From Eretmocerus hayati (lineage: Eukaryota > Arthropoda > Insecta > Hymenoptera > Aphelinidae), in assembly GCA_029851415.1 (NCBI GenBank), contig CM056743.1, positions 22,296,905 through 22,360,904 of the forward strand: DNA of 64,000 nucleotides, given 5' to 3'. Both the position numbers and the translations under genes were made by a program. The notes below the pieces were generated by a model that saw only the letters and a list, made by a program, of their open reading frames with translations, ran no database searches and was not told the origin of the DNA. Shown here one piece after another: positions 14,661 to 24,109 of this stretch. How positions within the stretch are numbered: position 1 is the first letter of the stretch; every line of letters starts with the position of its first letter.

Positions 14661-15517
14661 CATTAATCCCTCAAAGCGAATTAGAGGGAGATTTGAACAT
14701 GAGGGTGTTCAACAGACAAGTAACCGTAACTTGGAGTTTACAAAAAACTTTGCGGAAACGCCGGAGCCTTGAATAGACAACTATGTAATCTATAGAAACG
14801 AAACAGTCGTTCTCTCTTAAACCTCTCATCACCATCTATCAATAACTGGAAGGTAGTAGGGGCTTCTTACAATCCTATGACCATGCACTTGTATTGTAGA
14901 TGGTCAAGATCAATATCAGAAACTGGAAGATGCTGCTTGTAATCTATGGGTACATGTCAATAGCTCTGCGCTGAACCCAACGTAAAAAATATTGTGTTGG
15001 GAAGAATCAAGACCGGAGTCAGAGGAATCTACCCAGGAATGGAAGCTTGAGGACTCAATCATAGTCCGTAATTCTTAGCTCGACTGTATTTTGGCTGAAC
15101 GTGAACTCAACTATCAAAATTCTGTTCTGGCTCATTGGTTGCATTCTACGATTCCTCATCTCACGAGACTAGTTCGAATCTCACAGCGTGTCACACTTTA
15201 TATCGAATATGAAACATTTTTGCGTTCAATGACAACGATACTTCTGATCTTGGGAGCTCTAAGACAGATGAGACTATCCAGTAAACGACTGGGAGCACCG
15301 AGAGCCTCACTAGTCATTGACCACGACACCGTCATCTGGACAGACGTGGTCCAGAGGGAGCTCCACCGTGGCCGTTTAATTGTACACCCACGTTAAGTTC
15401 CTGAAAGCTCCAGAAGTCGAACCCCACATACCGGCTTTGCCCCCGCTCTTGCCCAAAGGAGCTCCGCCGTGTCAGTAGATTCATTTATTGCGATATAACC
15501 TGTTTTAACCGGGCTGC
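14661..15517. other. No gene recognised
   Basis: No convincing coding region. An open frame at 15091-15396 has no recognisable family. Confidence 0.4.
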
Positions 15518-15520
15518 TTA

Positions 15521-15738
15521 GGGTGATGACAGACTATCCGATACGACACGAATCTCGCGACACGACACTGAAATCATTCTTGTGAACTCTACGATCCATG
15601 GATTTGATAGCAGCAGTCATGGGTTATGAAAATAAATCAAACCTATTGACAGTTATGTTCACTGGAATGAGTTTCGGGTCGTGTCGGGTGGTGTCGTGTC
15701 GTGAGATTCTCGTCATAGCGGGTTGTCTGTCATCACCC
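15521..15738. mobile_element. MITE with TTA duplication, PIF/Harbinger-like
   Basis: The 218-bp unit starts GGGTGATGACAGAC and ends with the exact complement GTCTGTCATCACCC. It is flanked by TTA at 15518-15520 and 15739-15741. Inside the termini, CGACACGAATCTCGCGACAC is mirrored by GTGTCGTGTCGTGAGATTC. A 3-bp TTA duplication with termini beginning GG fits the PIF/Harbinger superfamily. No coding capacity, so it would depend on a transposase elsewhere. Confidence 0.75.
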
Positions 15739-15740
15739 TT

Positions 15741-15954
15741 ACTCCGACGCTCGGACATGACTCGACCGTAATGAGTGACAGCCCTCAATCTGTCCTCCGC
15801 AACCCAACATGGCTGGCCCGACGGACACTCTCTATTTGGACGGTGAGATCTACCGAACAATCAGGGAGAGCCTCTCAGGGCAGCCATATTGGATTTTGGA
15901 GGCAGAGTGGGGACAGCTACTCGTCACCCGTAAGTCATGTCCGAGTGTCAGAGT
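15741..15954. mobile_element. Second foldback MITE directly abutting the first
   Basis: Left end CTCCGACGCTCGGACATGAC and right end GTCATGTCCGAGTGTCAGAG are complementary at 18 of 20 positions. Further in, CCTCCGCAACCCAACATGGC is mirrored by GCCATATTGGATTTTGGAGG, so nearly the whole 214 bp folds. It begins right after the TTA target duplication of the neighbouring MITE. Its own target duplication is unclear (TTA against TGA). Confidence 0.6.
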
Positions 15955-17898
15955 GAGCACACCTTCATCATATGAAGTAGGGCCAACCGTATCTTGTAAT
16001 ACGCACGCTAGTAATGATCATCAGATCTTTCTTCCATATTTGTCATTCATCCCAATTTGTATAATTGTTATATTATTCTAACATACATTTCTCTTGATTG
16101 AATTGCGTTTTCAAAGTCTTTGATAATGGACTTGGGATCTGATTTCCTGTCCCCCGATAACCTCTCGCTTACACTATATTGCCTCTAGAAGTAATGAAGG
16201 GAGAGACATGGGAGCTCTTCTCGCAAGAAGAGATCTAATCTAAGAATCAAGAATTTTTGGGTTGGAAGTCGCAGACTACGATCTCCACCGATATATTGGT
16301 TCAAATTTGAGCTTTTCTAATAAATTAACTCCATCATGATTTGGTGAGGCTTATCATCTTCATGTCCAGAGTATTTCTTAAATAATCTTGAGGACTCACG
16401 CGTTTGGAATCTGTCAACCACAAAGTGCACCGATCCACAACAGTTTCTTCCTTAAAGAATCCAAGTCATTCCTCAAAAGTATAGTAGAAGCCGTATTTAC
16501 CACACCAATAAACGTAAAATGTTCTCGAAATAGCAGTAGCCGTATAGCTGTAAAGCTTGCAGAGATAAGCCACGAGTCGAGGAGGTTGAGAGCGCGACGT
16601 TAACAAGTGCAACATCTCTCGAAAGAAGACATGGATCGGCTGACGCAGACCAACGAGAGGGAAATAACCCCGAATGGACTCTCTCTCGGTAAGTAGTAGC
16701 AGCAGCAGCCGGACTCATTTTCTCTGGGTGAGAAAAGAAAAGAAACTCTGTGCGAGATAAAGGAGGAGTAGTAAGTTGGTGGAAGAAAAAGGAGAGAAAG
16801 GAAAACGGGAGGGAAGGGGGGAGGGAAGAAAAGCTCCTTTTCGCGTGTCGGCTGATAAGAAATTGCAAAGAGTACTGCAGCTGTAGCCGAGGTAATTCTG
16901 CATCTCGAAGTCATGGAGCGTTTATATATAGAATCTCCGGATTCTGTACTCTGACTTGGATGTTGCAATGCTTCTTATGGAGCTAGAGTATGAGTTTCAG
17001 GCGTCTCGACGGGGATATTTGTCTCGTGGTTGGCGCGCTTAATAAGCCGACGCGCGCGTGACCGAGTGCATCCCTTACTATATCCCACGTGAAAAGGACG
17101 ACTTTGCACATGCGTGTAAGATTGTATACATGTAGATGCTCTAGTGAATGTCGCTATAGTGTAGGGAAAGCAATGAATTTTTGGAGCACTGCTCTTTCTT
17201 GGATTTTGTGAGCACAAGAGAAAATGCTTTGGTGTGACGAAAGAAATTTCTATTTTGGGATGCGCGTTTGAAAGAAAATTGAGTCAACAGCTCGTGACAG
17301 AAATTCACGGATATGTATTGGAAAATGCATCAAGTGATTAGACGAGAGTCAGAATGAAAACTCATAATCAGAAAAATGAAATTCACTCAGAATGCTCCCT
17401 AATTTTTGTGGAATTTCGAGACAATGATGAATGATCATATGATGATTTGATGATTAATTCACGGGGAATTTTATCGAAATCATGCGAAAGATTCTTGGAG
17501 ATATCTGATTCAATCAAAATATACCCAGATATCCAAGACGACTTCTAGATTCACTTGTGACTGATCATTATCTGTTACTTGACATACCTGAGATTGCTAA
17601 TCATAGGGTGCTTTTGACAAAAAATCATAGTTTTGACCTCCAGACTCCAACAAATTGCTCATCTCTCCTCTATGCGAAGCCACGTCAAAAATCAACGCCA
17701 CCTGAAGAGGCCAACCGTTAATTTGCCCATCTCGCTAATCCTGTGACGTAAGAGGACCATTTGTCATGATCTTCTTATCACTGTCTGACTTCTGAAAACC
17801 AGTCCTCATCGTCCAGCGATTCAGAGATAGCAATCTCCACCAGCAATTCTAATAGGTGATTCGGGAGATTCTCAAGTACAGAGCTCCAAATAAACTTT
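15955..17898. other. No gene recognised; polypurine tract
   Basis: A purine-rich plus-strand tract at about 16728-16834 (AAAAGGAGAGAAAGG, GGGAGGGAAGGGGGGAGGG) generates long spurious ORFs on both strands. A TTTATATATAG box lies near 16920. No exon or domain is supportable. Confidence 0.45.
17895..17898. repeat. Target-site duplication, left (CTTT)
   Basis: CTTT immediately before the TG that opens the left LTR. The same CTTT follows the CA that closes the right LTR at 24068-24071. Confidence 0.75.
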
Positions 17899-17996
17899 TG
17901 ACAGTTGCCCGGCGGATCCGCTCGACAATGAATTCAATTGAATAAGAAAATTACACAAAAGAAAACAAACTGGGATCCCTGTCAATGAGAGTGTAT

Positions 17997-18200
17997 TCAC
18001 TCCCGCGTCTCGCTGGGTGGAGACGAGATGTTCTCAGCTGGAGCAGTCTTTTTCTGATCAGCGGCGATTGCCTGGAGCACGGCTAAACGGGCAAGGTTCT
18101 TGGCTTGCTGGAGCCCGTATAAGTTGCGCCGGTGCTCGGCTTCGCTTCGGTCGGTATTCACACGGGCACGGCCCTTATTATTACGCTCCATTCGGCACAA
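17997..18200 (-). CDS. Short ORF inside the 3' LTR (67 codons)
   Basis: An open frame beginning MCRMERNNKGRARV, rich in K, R and A, lies downstream of the TATA box in element orientation. I recognise no family. It is intact in both LTRs, differing by one residue (D here, N in the other). As the LTRs are nearly identical, conservation between them is not independent evidence of coding. Confidence 0.25.
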   Translation of the reverse strand: MCRMERNNKGRARVNTDRSEAEHRRNLYGLQQAKNLARLAVLQAIAADQKKTAPAENISSPPSETRE

Positions 18201-18543
18201 TTATCAAATAACAATGTCACTGAGCCGTTGGTACGGGAACGGGGGTAGGAAGACGAATGATTCGAATCGTTTCCAAATTAAGTTGCGACTCCGCACCAGG
18301 GCGAAACACGAACACGATACACACCCGGTCACTCATGCCAGTGAACGGGCACTTTGGATACTGTCACTGTGATATGTCACGAATTGTTCGGATGATGCAC
18401 TACGTGTTGGCGAGGACGTTCCTGACGGCACCAGGATACGTCGTGTACAAGGAAGCGGGGCCACGGATGGGCCGAGTGTCGTGGAGTATGCGTCGCGACG
18501 GCGAGTCGGTGACGACTGAGTGCTTGGCCAAGCAAACCGGGGG

Positions 18544-18552
18544 TTTATATAG
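18544..18552 (-). promoter_or_regulatory. TATA box in the 3' LTR
   Basis: Minus-strand CTATATAAA, 24 bp downstream of the last dyad in element orientation. A start site would be expected near 18515-18520, which splits the LTR into a long U3 and an R-U5 of roughly 620 bp. Confidence 0.7.
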
Positions 18553-18575
18553 GCCAAAAGTGTACCGCGTGGTTT

Positions 18576-18878
18576 GTAATGAATGGGTCAATTACTAACG
18601 CGGGTAATGTAATGCGCGGTCGCATTACAGACTGAGTGTATGCGCGATGTTTTCTGTAATGAATGATCTGATTACAAATATGTGTATTGTAATGCGCAGC
18701 CGCATTACAATTTGTGTTCGACGCGTCGATGTAGGTAATGAATGGTTCGATTACTTTCGCGTATGTTGTAATGCGCGGTCGCATTACATATTAAGTGTGC
18801 TGACTTTAGTGTTTGTATGAACTTGTAACGGACGGTCGCATTACAATATATTAGTATTGCAATGCGTCGTGACATTAC
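18576..18878. promoter_or_regulatory. U3 array of eight 20-bp dyads (3' LTR copy)
   Basis: Eight units, each exactly 20 bp, with dyad symmetry GTAAT-N10-ATTAC. Starts: 18576, 18609, 18656, 18689, 18735, 18768, 18825 and 18859. Start spacings alternate 33 and about 47 bp, so the array is four repeats of about 80 bp, each with two dyads. Three repeats have one AATG-type centre (GTAATGAATGGGTCAATTAC) and one CG-rich centre (GTAATGCGCGGTCGCATTAC). The fourth is diverged (GTAACG, GCAATG). In element orientation the array lies just upstream of the TATA box, the position of an enhancer. The half-sites TAAT/ATTA are about one helical turn apart, as would suit a dimeric homeodomain-type protein; that is inference. 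Confidence 0.75.
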
Positions 18879-19225
18879 ATTTTTATGCGTGCGTATGACG
18901 TATGTGGAATCACGATGTGAATATGTTTATCGATTAATAAGTTTTTTGGATGCGTGCATCAATCGTCCGGGGATCGATGAGCATATGAGTATCGTGGTTC
19001 GCTTGTTCGCAACTGGTCTTTCGTCGTCTTGTATATTCAAACATGATACATATGGTGATGGATATTCAAGGTTCATATATGGTATGAAAAATTATCAATT
19101 TTGTGTCCGATTGAATGAGATATCATTTCTTCTGTTAAATAAAGAGGCACTGATTCACTAAGCACTTTGAACTTAATAATTAGCACTATCACTACACTTA
19201 ATCAGCGCTGATGATGATCCGGATG

Positions 19226-20185
19226 TTACGCAGGGAATCCTCTCCTGCGCCTTAGATGATAATGATGCGTCGGCGAAGGGTACGCGAGCTTGCGCTCGGC
19301 TTCTCTTCTTGCTGCCTCTGCTTTCGTTGGTCGTCCTCGGCGTCGTTTCCAGTGTTGGGTTGCGACGGAGGGCCTGTCCAGGACCCTCGGGAACGGTGTC
19401 ATCCGAGTCTCCGACCCAGGTGGAGTTGACTGCTCGGTCTGCGCACGTTCGGGTGTCGTGGCAGCGGAGTCTTGTCCGGAAGTCCAGGTGTCGATTTGCG
19501 GCAGGTGGGCGTCCCCGTGGCTGGCCGAAATCGCTGTATCCGGTCGATTGTTGATAGTGGCGTCTGTGGCTCCGTCGTTGACGGGAGACGCGGTCGGTAG
19601 TGTGGCCTCAAGGGGGGCCAGGGATGAGTGGTCTCGCTTGACTTGCGAGATATGCACCTTGAGGCAAGTATTCCCGGGGCGTTCCACGGTGAAAACTTGT
19701 GGCGAGTGGCAGTGGATGATGGTGTACGGCCCTTCCCACTTGGGGGCGAGACCTGCGTTGAAGTTCTCAGCTGCCTTGGAGAGTGGGTGTGTCTTGACGA
19801 ACACCTGGTCTCCCTCGTCAAAGACCTCGTCCGGGGTCTTCGGTGCATCGACGTATTTTTCCTGGTTTGCGGCGGCTGCGGCTATGCGGGATTCCAAGTC
19901 GCCCAACGTAGGCGTCGCCTTCTCGCCTGGTCTGGTAAGGTTCCGACCGAGGAGTAGTTCGCTTGGAGTAAATCCCGTGGCGGCATTCTGTCGACAGCGC
20001 AAGGCAAACAGGATTTTTGGGAGCTCGAGGTCCCAGTTGGTTTGTTGTTCATACGGCAGCAGGGCCAGTCGAAGTCCCTTCTTCACCTCCTGGTTGCGAC
20101 GTTCAGTCGGGTTAGCCCTAGGATGGTAGGCCGGAGTGGTCCATAACGATGTCTTCCATTTGTCGCAGAGCCGTTTCCAAGTTGG
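19226..20185 (-). pseudogene. pol: Pol, rear part: integrase C-terminal half
   Basis: This frame resumes after the internal deletion, out of phase with the front of pol. The true integrase homology begins around LPTWKRLCDKWKTS; codons before it in the same frame (up to 20326) are pol read in the wrong frame. TAYHPRANPTERRNQE contains the third catalytic residue (E of TERRN). The HHCC zinc domain and the first two catalytic aspartates are absent. A GPY/F-type C-terminal region follows (KWEGPYTII, LKVHISQVKRDH), then a low-complexity linker and a basic tail (KRRRGRPTKAEAARREAERK). Stop at 19226, 264 bp before the 3' LTR. Missing DNA is roughly 1 kb by comparison with normal gypsy pol and is not a multiple of three. 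Confidence 0.9.
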
Positions 20186-21840
20186 TAGATCACGGCGCCC
20201 ATGCCGGCGTCGCAGGCGTCCGTTTGCAAAAAGAAGGGCTGGTCCAGCCGAGGTCGGTGGAGTTTCAAGGGCTGCTTGAAGGCCTGCTTGACTCGATCCA
20301 TCGATGCTTGGGCCTCCTTGGTCCATCTCCAGGACTTGCTCTGCTTGAGTAGTTCCGTCATGGGAAGTGCGAGCCTAGCGTAATCCGGAACGTATTCCCG
20401 CAGCCATCCGCATAGGCCGAGAAACCTCTGCAGGTCCTTCTTGCTACGTGGTGACGGTGACTCCAATATGGCGCGGACGTGCTCCGTTTTCGCCTCGTTG
20501 TGGTCCATGGCGACCACGTGGCCCAGGAAGTCTAGGCGGCTCTTCCCGAAGATGCATTTGTCGATGGCGCAGGCCAGACCGTACATCTCGAGACGTTCCA
20601 AGACTTTGGTGACGTGCACAAGATGGTCGGCCCAGTTGTTCGAGAATATGACAATGTCATCCTGGAAGTTGAGGCAGAACTCACCAACGAGTCCCAAAAG
20701 AACTTCCATCCCAATGAGTTGGTTGCAGGTGCGTCCGGAGTTTTTTAGGCCAAAGGCTGCAACGTCGAAGACATACTGTCCGCCATCAGGCGTGCAGAAA
20801 GCGGTGTATTGTTTGGAGTCCTCAGTGAGCGGGATCTGCCAATAGCACTTCCGAAGGTCGATCGTAGAAAAGATGGTAGCGCCGCCAATCTCTTTGAGCA
20901 CCTCATGGATGACTGGATTCGGTTGACCAGCGTCCTCTGTAACGCTGTTGATCCTCCGTAAGTCGACGCAGAATCTGTAAGTTCCGTCGTGCTTGTCGAC
21001 TAGCACGATCGGGGAACTATATGGTGAAGAGGCTGCATGAATGACACCATCTCCCAGCATTTGTCTGACCATGTCCGTGATTGCCCGCTTCTTCTCGGCA
21101 GAGTACCGATAAGGTGGAATTTTGAAGGGGCGCCGGTCCGTGACTCTTATCTCGTGAGTGATAAACGGCGTCCTGGCCAGGGGTGCCGTATCATCAAAGA
21201 TTTTCACGTGCCGCATGATGATGTTCCTGAAGGGGTCGACAAACTCGGGTGGAAAGCCATGGTTCACTTTGCTCCAGACCTGTTCTTGCAGGTGGGCGGA
21301 CGGTCCGTCCGGGGCGCGTCCTAAGAACACACGTACTCTCTTGCTGGTCCCAATGTAGAGGCAGTCGAGGTGGTGGTCGTGAATAGCCTTCACTTCCTTC
21401 AACCACCGACGGCCCAGGATGGCGGCTGGCCGTAAGTTTTCAGCGATGAAGAATTTCACGTCACACTCGTACTCTTGAATGCGCACGGTGACCGTGCATG
21501 TGGCTTGGACGCGCATCTCGGTCCCACTCATAGCCAGTTTGGCTCCGCATGGCTGGATCTTCTTCACGATGGCTCCGTCCGGGACGACTCGTGGCGAGAT
21601 GAAGTTGTCCGAGGCTGCCGAGTCGACGAGCGCTGCAACAGGCTTCTCTCCGAGGAAGATCTTCAAGTTTGCGGCGTGGAGACCAGTGGCGTCCGCAGCC
21701 AATGCGCTTACTGCGGGTTTGCGGGTGTTGAAGCGGGTGCGCCCGCGCCGTTTCCCGCTCCGCGCCAGTTTCCCGAAGGGGTGTTCTTCGGGAAGTCCGG
21801 GCGCTTGGGGCAGTCTCGATGCCAGTGATAATCTGGACAA
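20083..21840 (-). pseudogene. pol: Pol, front part: protease, reverse transcriptase, truncated RNase H
   Basis: A 585-codon frame, -1 relative to gag. The aspartic protease is at about residues 60-150, active-site motif VDSAASDNF (D73, with DSA rather than DSG or DTG) and the later ILGRRWL. The reverse transcriptase spans about 230-440, with VDLRRIN, AFGLKNSG and the catalytic box FQDD (392-395) where Y-x-DD is usual. The connection domain follows. RNase H begins at LQTDACDAG (first catalytic D541) and breaks off at about residue 552. From there the frame reads out of phase through integrase DNA and stops at 20083. The break is at about 20183-20190, where the deletion joined RNase H to integrase. 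The protein could have protease and polymerase but no complete RNase H or integrase. Confidence 0.9.
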
Positions 21841-22964
21841 TAATCACATTTCGGTAAGCGTTCGCCGTTGACCTGCTTGTACTCGCGGCGAGCTTTGGGT
21901 TGTTGAGGAGGCGCAGTGACGTTGCTCTTCCCTTGGTTGTTGATGGCCGGAACGTGTTTGCGTGCGCCGGCCTGCTTCGCCAGCTCGTCAAGCTCGACCT
22001 CAGTCGCACGGGTCAGGAGCTCGCCGACGGTTGTCGGTGGGTTGCCTCGGAGATGGCATCGGATGGTTGCATTCAGGGACTCGATGATGAGCGTCACCAG
22101 CTCCTCTTCGGTTGCTTCTGGAAGTAGCCGACGGGCCAGGAGGTTACGCTTTTCCACGAATGTGCTCACCTCCTCCTTATCTCCTTGTGCCTGGCCATAC
22201 AGCTTGGCCTTGAGTCGTAGTCGAAGCTGGGGCGATCCGTAGCGAGCCAAGAGCAGTTCGGTGAAGCGGGTCCAGGAGACTGCCAGGTTCCTGTAGCACG
22301 ACCACCACTTATCGGCGTCGCCCTTGAGAGCGCGTTCAACGATCTGGACTCGGAATGCGTCGTCCGTGCCCAGGCGCCTGAAGTGCTCCTCGCACTTTGT
22401 GATGAAGCGTGCGGGGTCCTCATGCTCTGCTCCGTTGAAGTCCGGCGGGTTCAATGGAGTGCCGGCGAGTTGGCGGAACATCGACCGGAGATCATCCATG
22501 ATGAGTGCCGGGACAGCTCGCCGCTCTGGTCCGATAGGTACGGCGTTGGTCCCTTCCGTTGGAGCGCCTTCTGGCTCCGGATCGGGGAGCACGTGTTGTT
22601 GCTCCGGCAGGTGTTCCCGGGCTCCAACCTGGGGGTCGGCGGGCTCGTCTTGCGGCAAGTCCGGCGATGGCCCGGTTGGCGCAAGGTCCTTCCGTGACGT
22701 CCGGGTGCGGACAGGCAGCTGTGCTCCGTCGAGAAGTTCTCCAAGCTCCTGCTCGGATCCCAACGACTGCTGTCGTCGGTGACGAGTCACGCGAACAACG
22801 CGCTCGAGTGAGACGGTCCGCTGTTGGTGAAGTTGGGCGCCACTGGATGTTTTCGCACTTCCAGAAGTGCTAGCTGCCGACTGCTGGGTCGTCCGGGATG
22901 CAGGCGGCGTCCGGGGAAGACTGCTCATCGGGTCGTAGGTTCCGGCACCTCCAGATGCCAACAA
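21708..22964 (-). CDS. gag: Gag polyprotein of the gypsy element
   Basis: A 418-codon frame. The first ~150 residues are P-, T-, S- and E-rich. The middle (about 170-330) has the W-, L- and R-rich character of a retrotransposon capsid, with LNPPDFNG, KWWSCYRNL and TFVEKRNLLARRLLP. A zinc knuckle at residues 373-385 reads CDYCPDYHWHRDC, spacing C-X2-C-X3-H-X4-C, one residue shorter than the usual CX2CX4HX4C. It would form the particle and bind genomic RNA. It overlaps the pol frame by about 130 bp in the -1 frame, so pol is probably reached by ribosomal frameshifting; I did not identify the slip site. Starts at 22964 or at the internal ATG of MSSLPRTPP are both possible. Confidence 0.85.
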   Translation of the reverse strand: MLASGGAGTYDPMSSLPRTPPASRTTQQSAASTSGSAKTSSGAQLHQQRTVSLERVVRVTRHRRQQSLGSEQELGELLDGAQLPVRTRTSRKDLAPTGPSPDLPQDEPADPQVGAREHLPEQQHVLPDPEPEGAPTEGTNAVPIGPERRAVPALIMDDLRSMFRQLAGTPLNPPDFNGAEHEDPARFITKCEEHFRRLGTDDAFRVQIVERALKGDADKWWSCYRNLAVSWTRFTELLLARYGSPQLRLRLKAKLYGQAQGDKEEVSTFVEKRNLLARRLLPEATEEELVTLIIESLNATIRCHLRGNPPTTVGELLTRATEVELDELAKQAGARKHVPAINNQGKSNVTAPPQQPKARREYKQVNGERLPKCDYCPDYHWHRDCPKRPDFPKNTPSGNWRGAGNGAGAPASTPANPQ

Positions 22965-22982
22965 GCTTCACATTCGCTCGTG

Positions 22983-23000
22983 GCCCCACGTTGGGCGCCA
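22983..23000 (-). promoter_or_regulatory. Primer binding site, tRNA-Lys(CUU)
   Basis: Minus-strand TGGCGCCCAACGTGGGGC starts 3 bases inside the 5' LTR. It is the exact 18-nt complement of the 3' end of animal tRNA-Lys(CUU), which ends GCCCCACGTTGGGCG plus CCA. The tRNA identification rests on my knowledge of that tRNA. The gag start codon follows only 18 bases later. Confidence 0.85.
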
Positions 23001-23101
23001 AATTGACAGTTGCCCGGCGGATCCGCTCGACAATGAATTCAATTGAATAAGAAAATTACACAAAAGAAAACAAACTGGGATCCCTGTCAATGAGAGTGTA
23101 T

Positions 23102-23305
23102 TCACTCCCGCGTCTCGCTGGGTGGAGACGAGATGTTCTCAGCTGGAGCAGTCTTTTTCTGATTAGCGGCGATTGCCTGGAGCACGGCTAAACGGGCAAG
23201 GTTCTTGGCTTGCTGGAGCCCGTATAAGTTGCGCCGGTGCTCGGCTTCGCTTCGGTCGGTATTCACACGGGCACGGCCCTTATTATTACGCTCCATTCGG
23301 CACAA
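23102..23305 (-). CDS. Short upstream ORF in the 5' LTR leader (67 codons)
   Basis: Same frame as in the 3' LTR, here in the predicted 5' leader of the genomic RNA ahead of gag. It could act as an upstream ORF limiting gag translation or be chance. No domain recognised. Confidence 0.25.
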   Translation of the reverse strand: MCRMERNNKGRARVNTDRSEAEHRRNLYGLQQAKNLARLAVLQAIAANQKKTAPAENISSPPSETRE

Positions 23306-23649
23306 TTATCAAATAACAATGTCACTGAGCCGTTGGTACGGGAACGGGGGTAGGAAGACGAATGATTCGAATCGTTTCCAAATTAAGTTGCGACTCCGCA
23401 CCAGGGCGAAACACGAACACGATACACACCCGGTCACTCATGCCAGTGAACGGGCACTTTGGATACTGTCACTGTGATATGTCACGAATTGTTCGGATGA
23501 TGCACTACGTGTTGGCGAGGACGTTCCTGACGGCACCAGGATACGTCGTGTACAAGGAAGCGGGGCCACGGATGGGCCGAGTGTCGTGGAGTATGCGTCG
23601 CGACGGCGAGTCGGTGACGGACTGAGTGCTTGGCCAAGCAAACCGGGGG

Positions 23650-23658
23650 TTTATATAG
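23650..23658 (-). promoter_or_regulatory. TATA box in the 5' LTR
   Basis: Same CTATATAAA on the minus strand. Transcription would begin about 25-30 bp further left, near 23620, giving a leader of roughly 650 nt before gag. Confidence 0.7.
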
Positions 23659-23681
23659 GCCAAAAGTGTACCGCGTGGTTT

Positions 23682-23984
23682 GTAATGAATGGGTCAATTA
23701 CTAACGCGGGTAATGTAATGCGCGGTCGCATTACAGACTGAGTGTATGCGCGATGTTTTCTGTAATGAATGATCTGATTACAAATATGTGTATTGTAATG
23801 CGCAGCCGCATTACAATTTGTGTTCGACGCGTCGATGTAGGTAATGAATGGTTCGATTACTTTCGCGTATGTTGTAATGCGCGGTCGCATTACATATTAA
23901 GTGTGCTGACTTTAGTGTTTGTATGAACTTGTAACGGACGGTCGCATTACAATATATTAGTATTGCAATGCGTCGTGACATTAC
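23682..23984. promoter_or_regulatory. U3 array of eight dyads (5' LTR copy)
   Basis: Same eight units as in the other LTR, offset by 5106 bp, with no base differences that I noticed. This copy lies upstream of the element's own transcript and would be the functional one. Confidence 0.75.
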
Positions 23985-24067
23985 ATTTTTATGCGTGCGT
24001 ATGACGTATGTGGAATCACGATGTGAATATGTTTATCGATTAATAAGTTTTTTGGATGCGTGCATCA

Positions 24068-24071
24068 CTTT
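24068..24071. repeat. Target-site duplication, right (CTTT)
   Basis: CTTT directly after the closing CA of the right LTR, matching 17895-17898. Confidence 0.75.
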
Positions 24072-24109
24072 TTTCGTCAAATCGATTACTCCTGCTCCAT
24101 GGATTAGGT

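Larger units (their letters stand above)
17899..18961 (-). repeat. 3' LTR of the gypsy element
   Basis: In element orientation it runs from 18961 (U3 start, TGATGCACGC) to 17899. It holds the dyad array in U3, a TATA box at 18544-18552 and a short ORF in the transcribed part. I see no clear polypurine tract just upstream of it (18962-19000), which is unusual. Confidence 0.95.
17899..24067 (-). mobile_element. Ty3/gypsy LTR retrotransposon, internally deleted, recently inserted
   Basis: A 6169-bp element reads on the minus strand: 5' LTR (23004-24067), primer site, gag, pol, 3' LTR (17899-18961). The LTRs start TG and end CA and are flanked by CTTT. I found only one substitution (18052 region, C against T) and one 1-bp indel (18510 region) between the 1063- and 1064-bp LTRs, so insertion was recent. 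Gene order protease, reverse transcriptase, RNase H, integrase and the GLKNSG and DLRRIN motifs place it in Ty3/gypsy; clade not assigned. There is no env. Roughly 1 kb of pol is missing, so this copy cannot make a full polymerase and integrase set and would depend on a complete relative. It is visibly GC-richer than its surroundings. Confidence 0.95.
23004..24067 (-). repeat. 5' LTR of the gypsy element
   Basis: Almost identical to the copy at 17899-18961, differing by one base change and one extra G near 23616. It carries the promoter that would drive the element: U3 dyad array at 23682-23984 and TATA box at 23650-23658. Confidence 0.95.

Noticed and set aside
16497..16968. Overlapping S- and P-rich ORFs of about 120 codons
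   Set aside because: They come from a polypurine/polypyrimidine tract and have no domain or gene signals.
18576..18878. CRISPR-like appearance of regularly spaced 20-bp repeats
   Set aside because: Units are dyads with variable centres, in an LTR of a eukaryotic retrotransposon; the spacers are themselves repeated.
19290..20129. 279-codon plus-strand ORF
   Set aside because: Antisense shadow of the integrase fragment in GC-rich retrotransposon DNA; no domain of its own.
20186..20326. N-terminal 47 residues of the integrase frame starting at MDQGGPSID
   Set aside because: This is RNase H-region DNA read in the wrong frame upstream of the deletion joint, not integrase.
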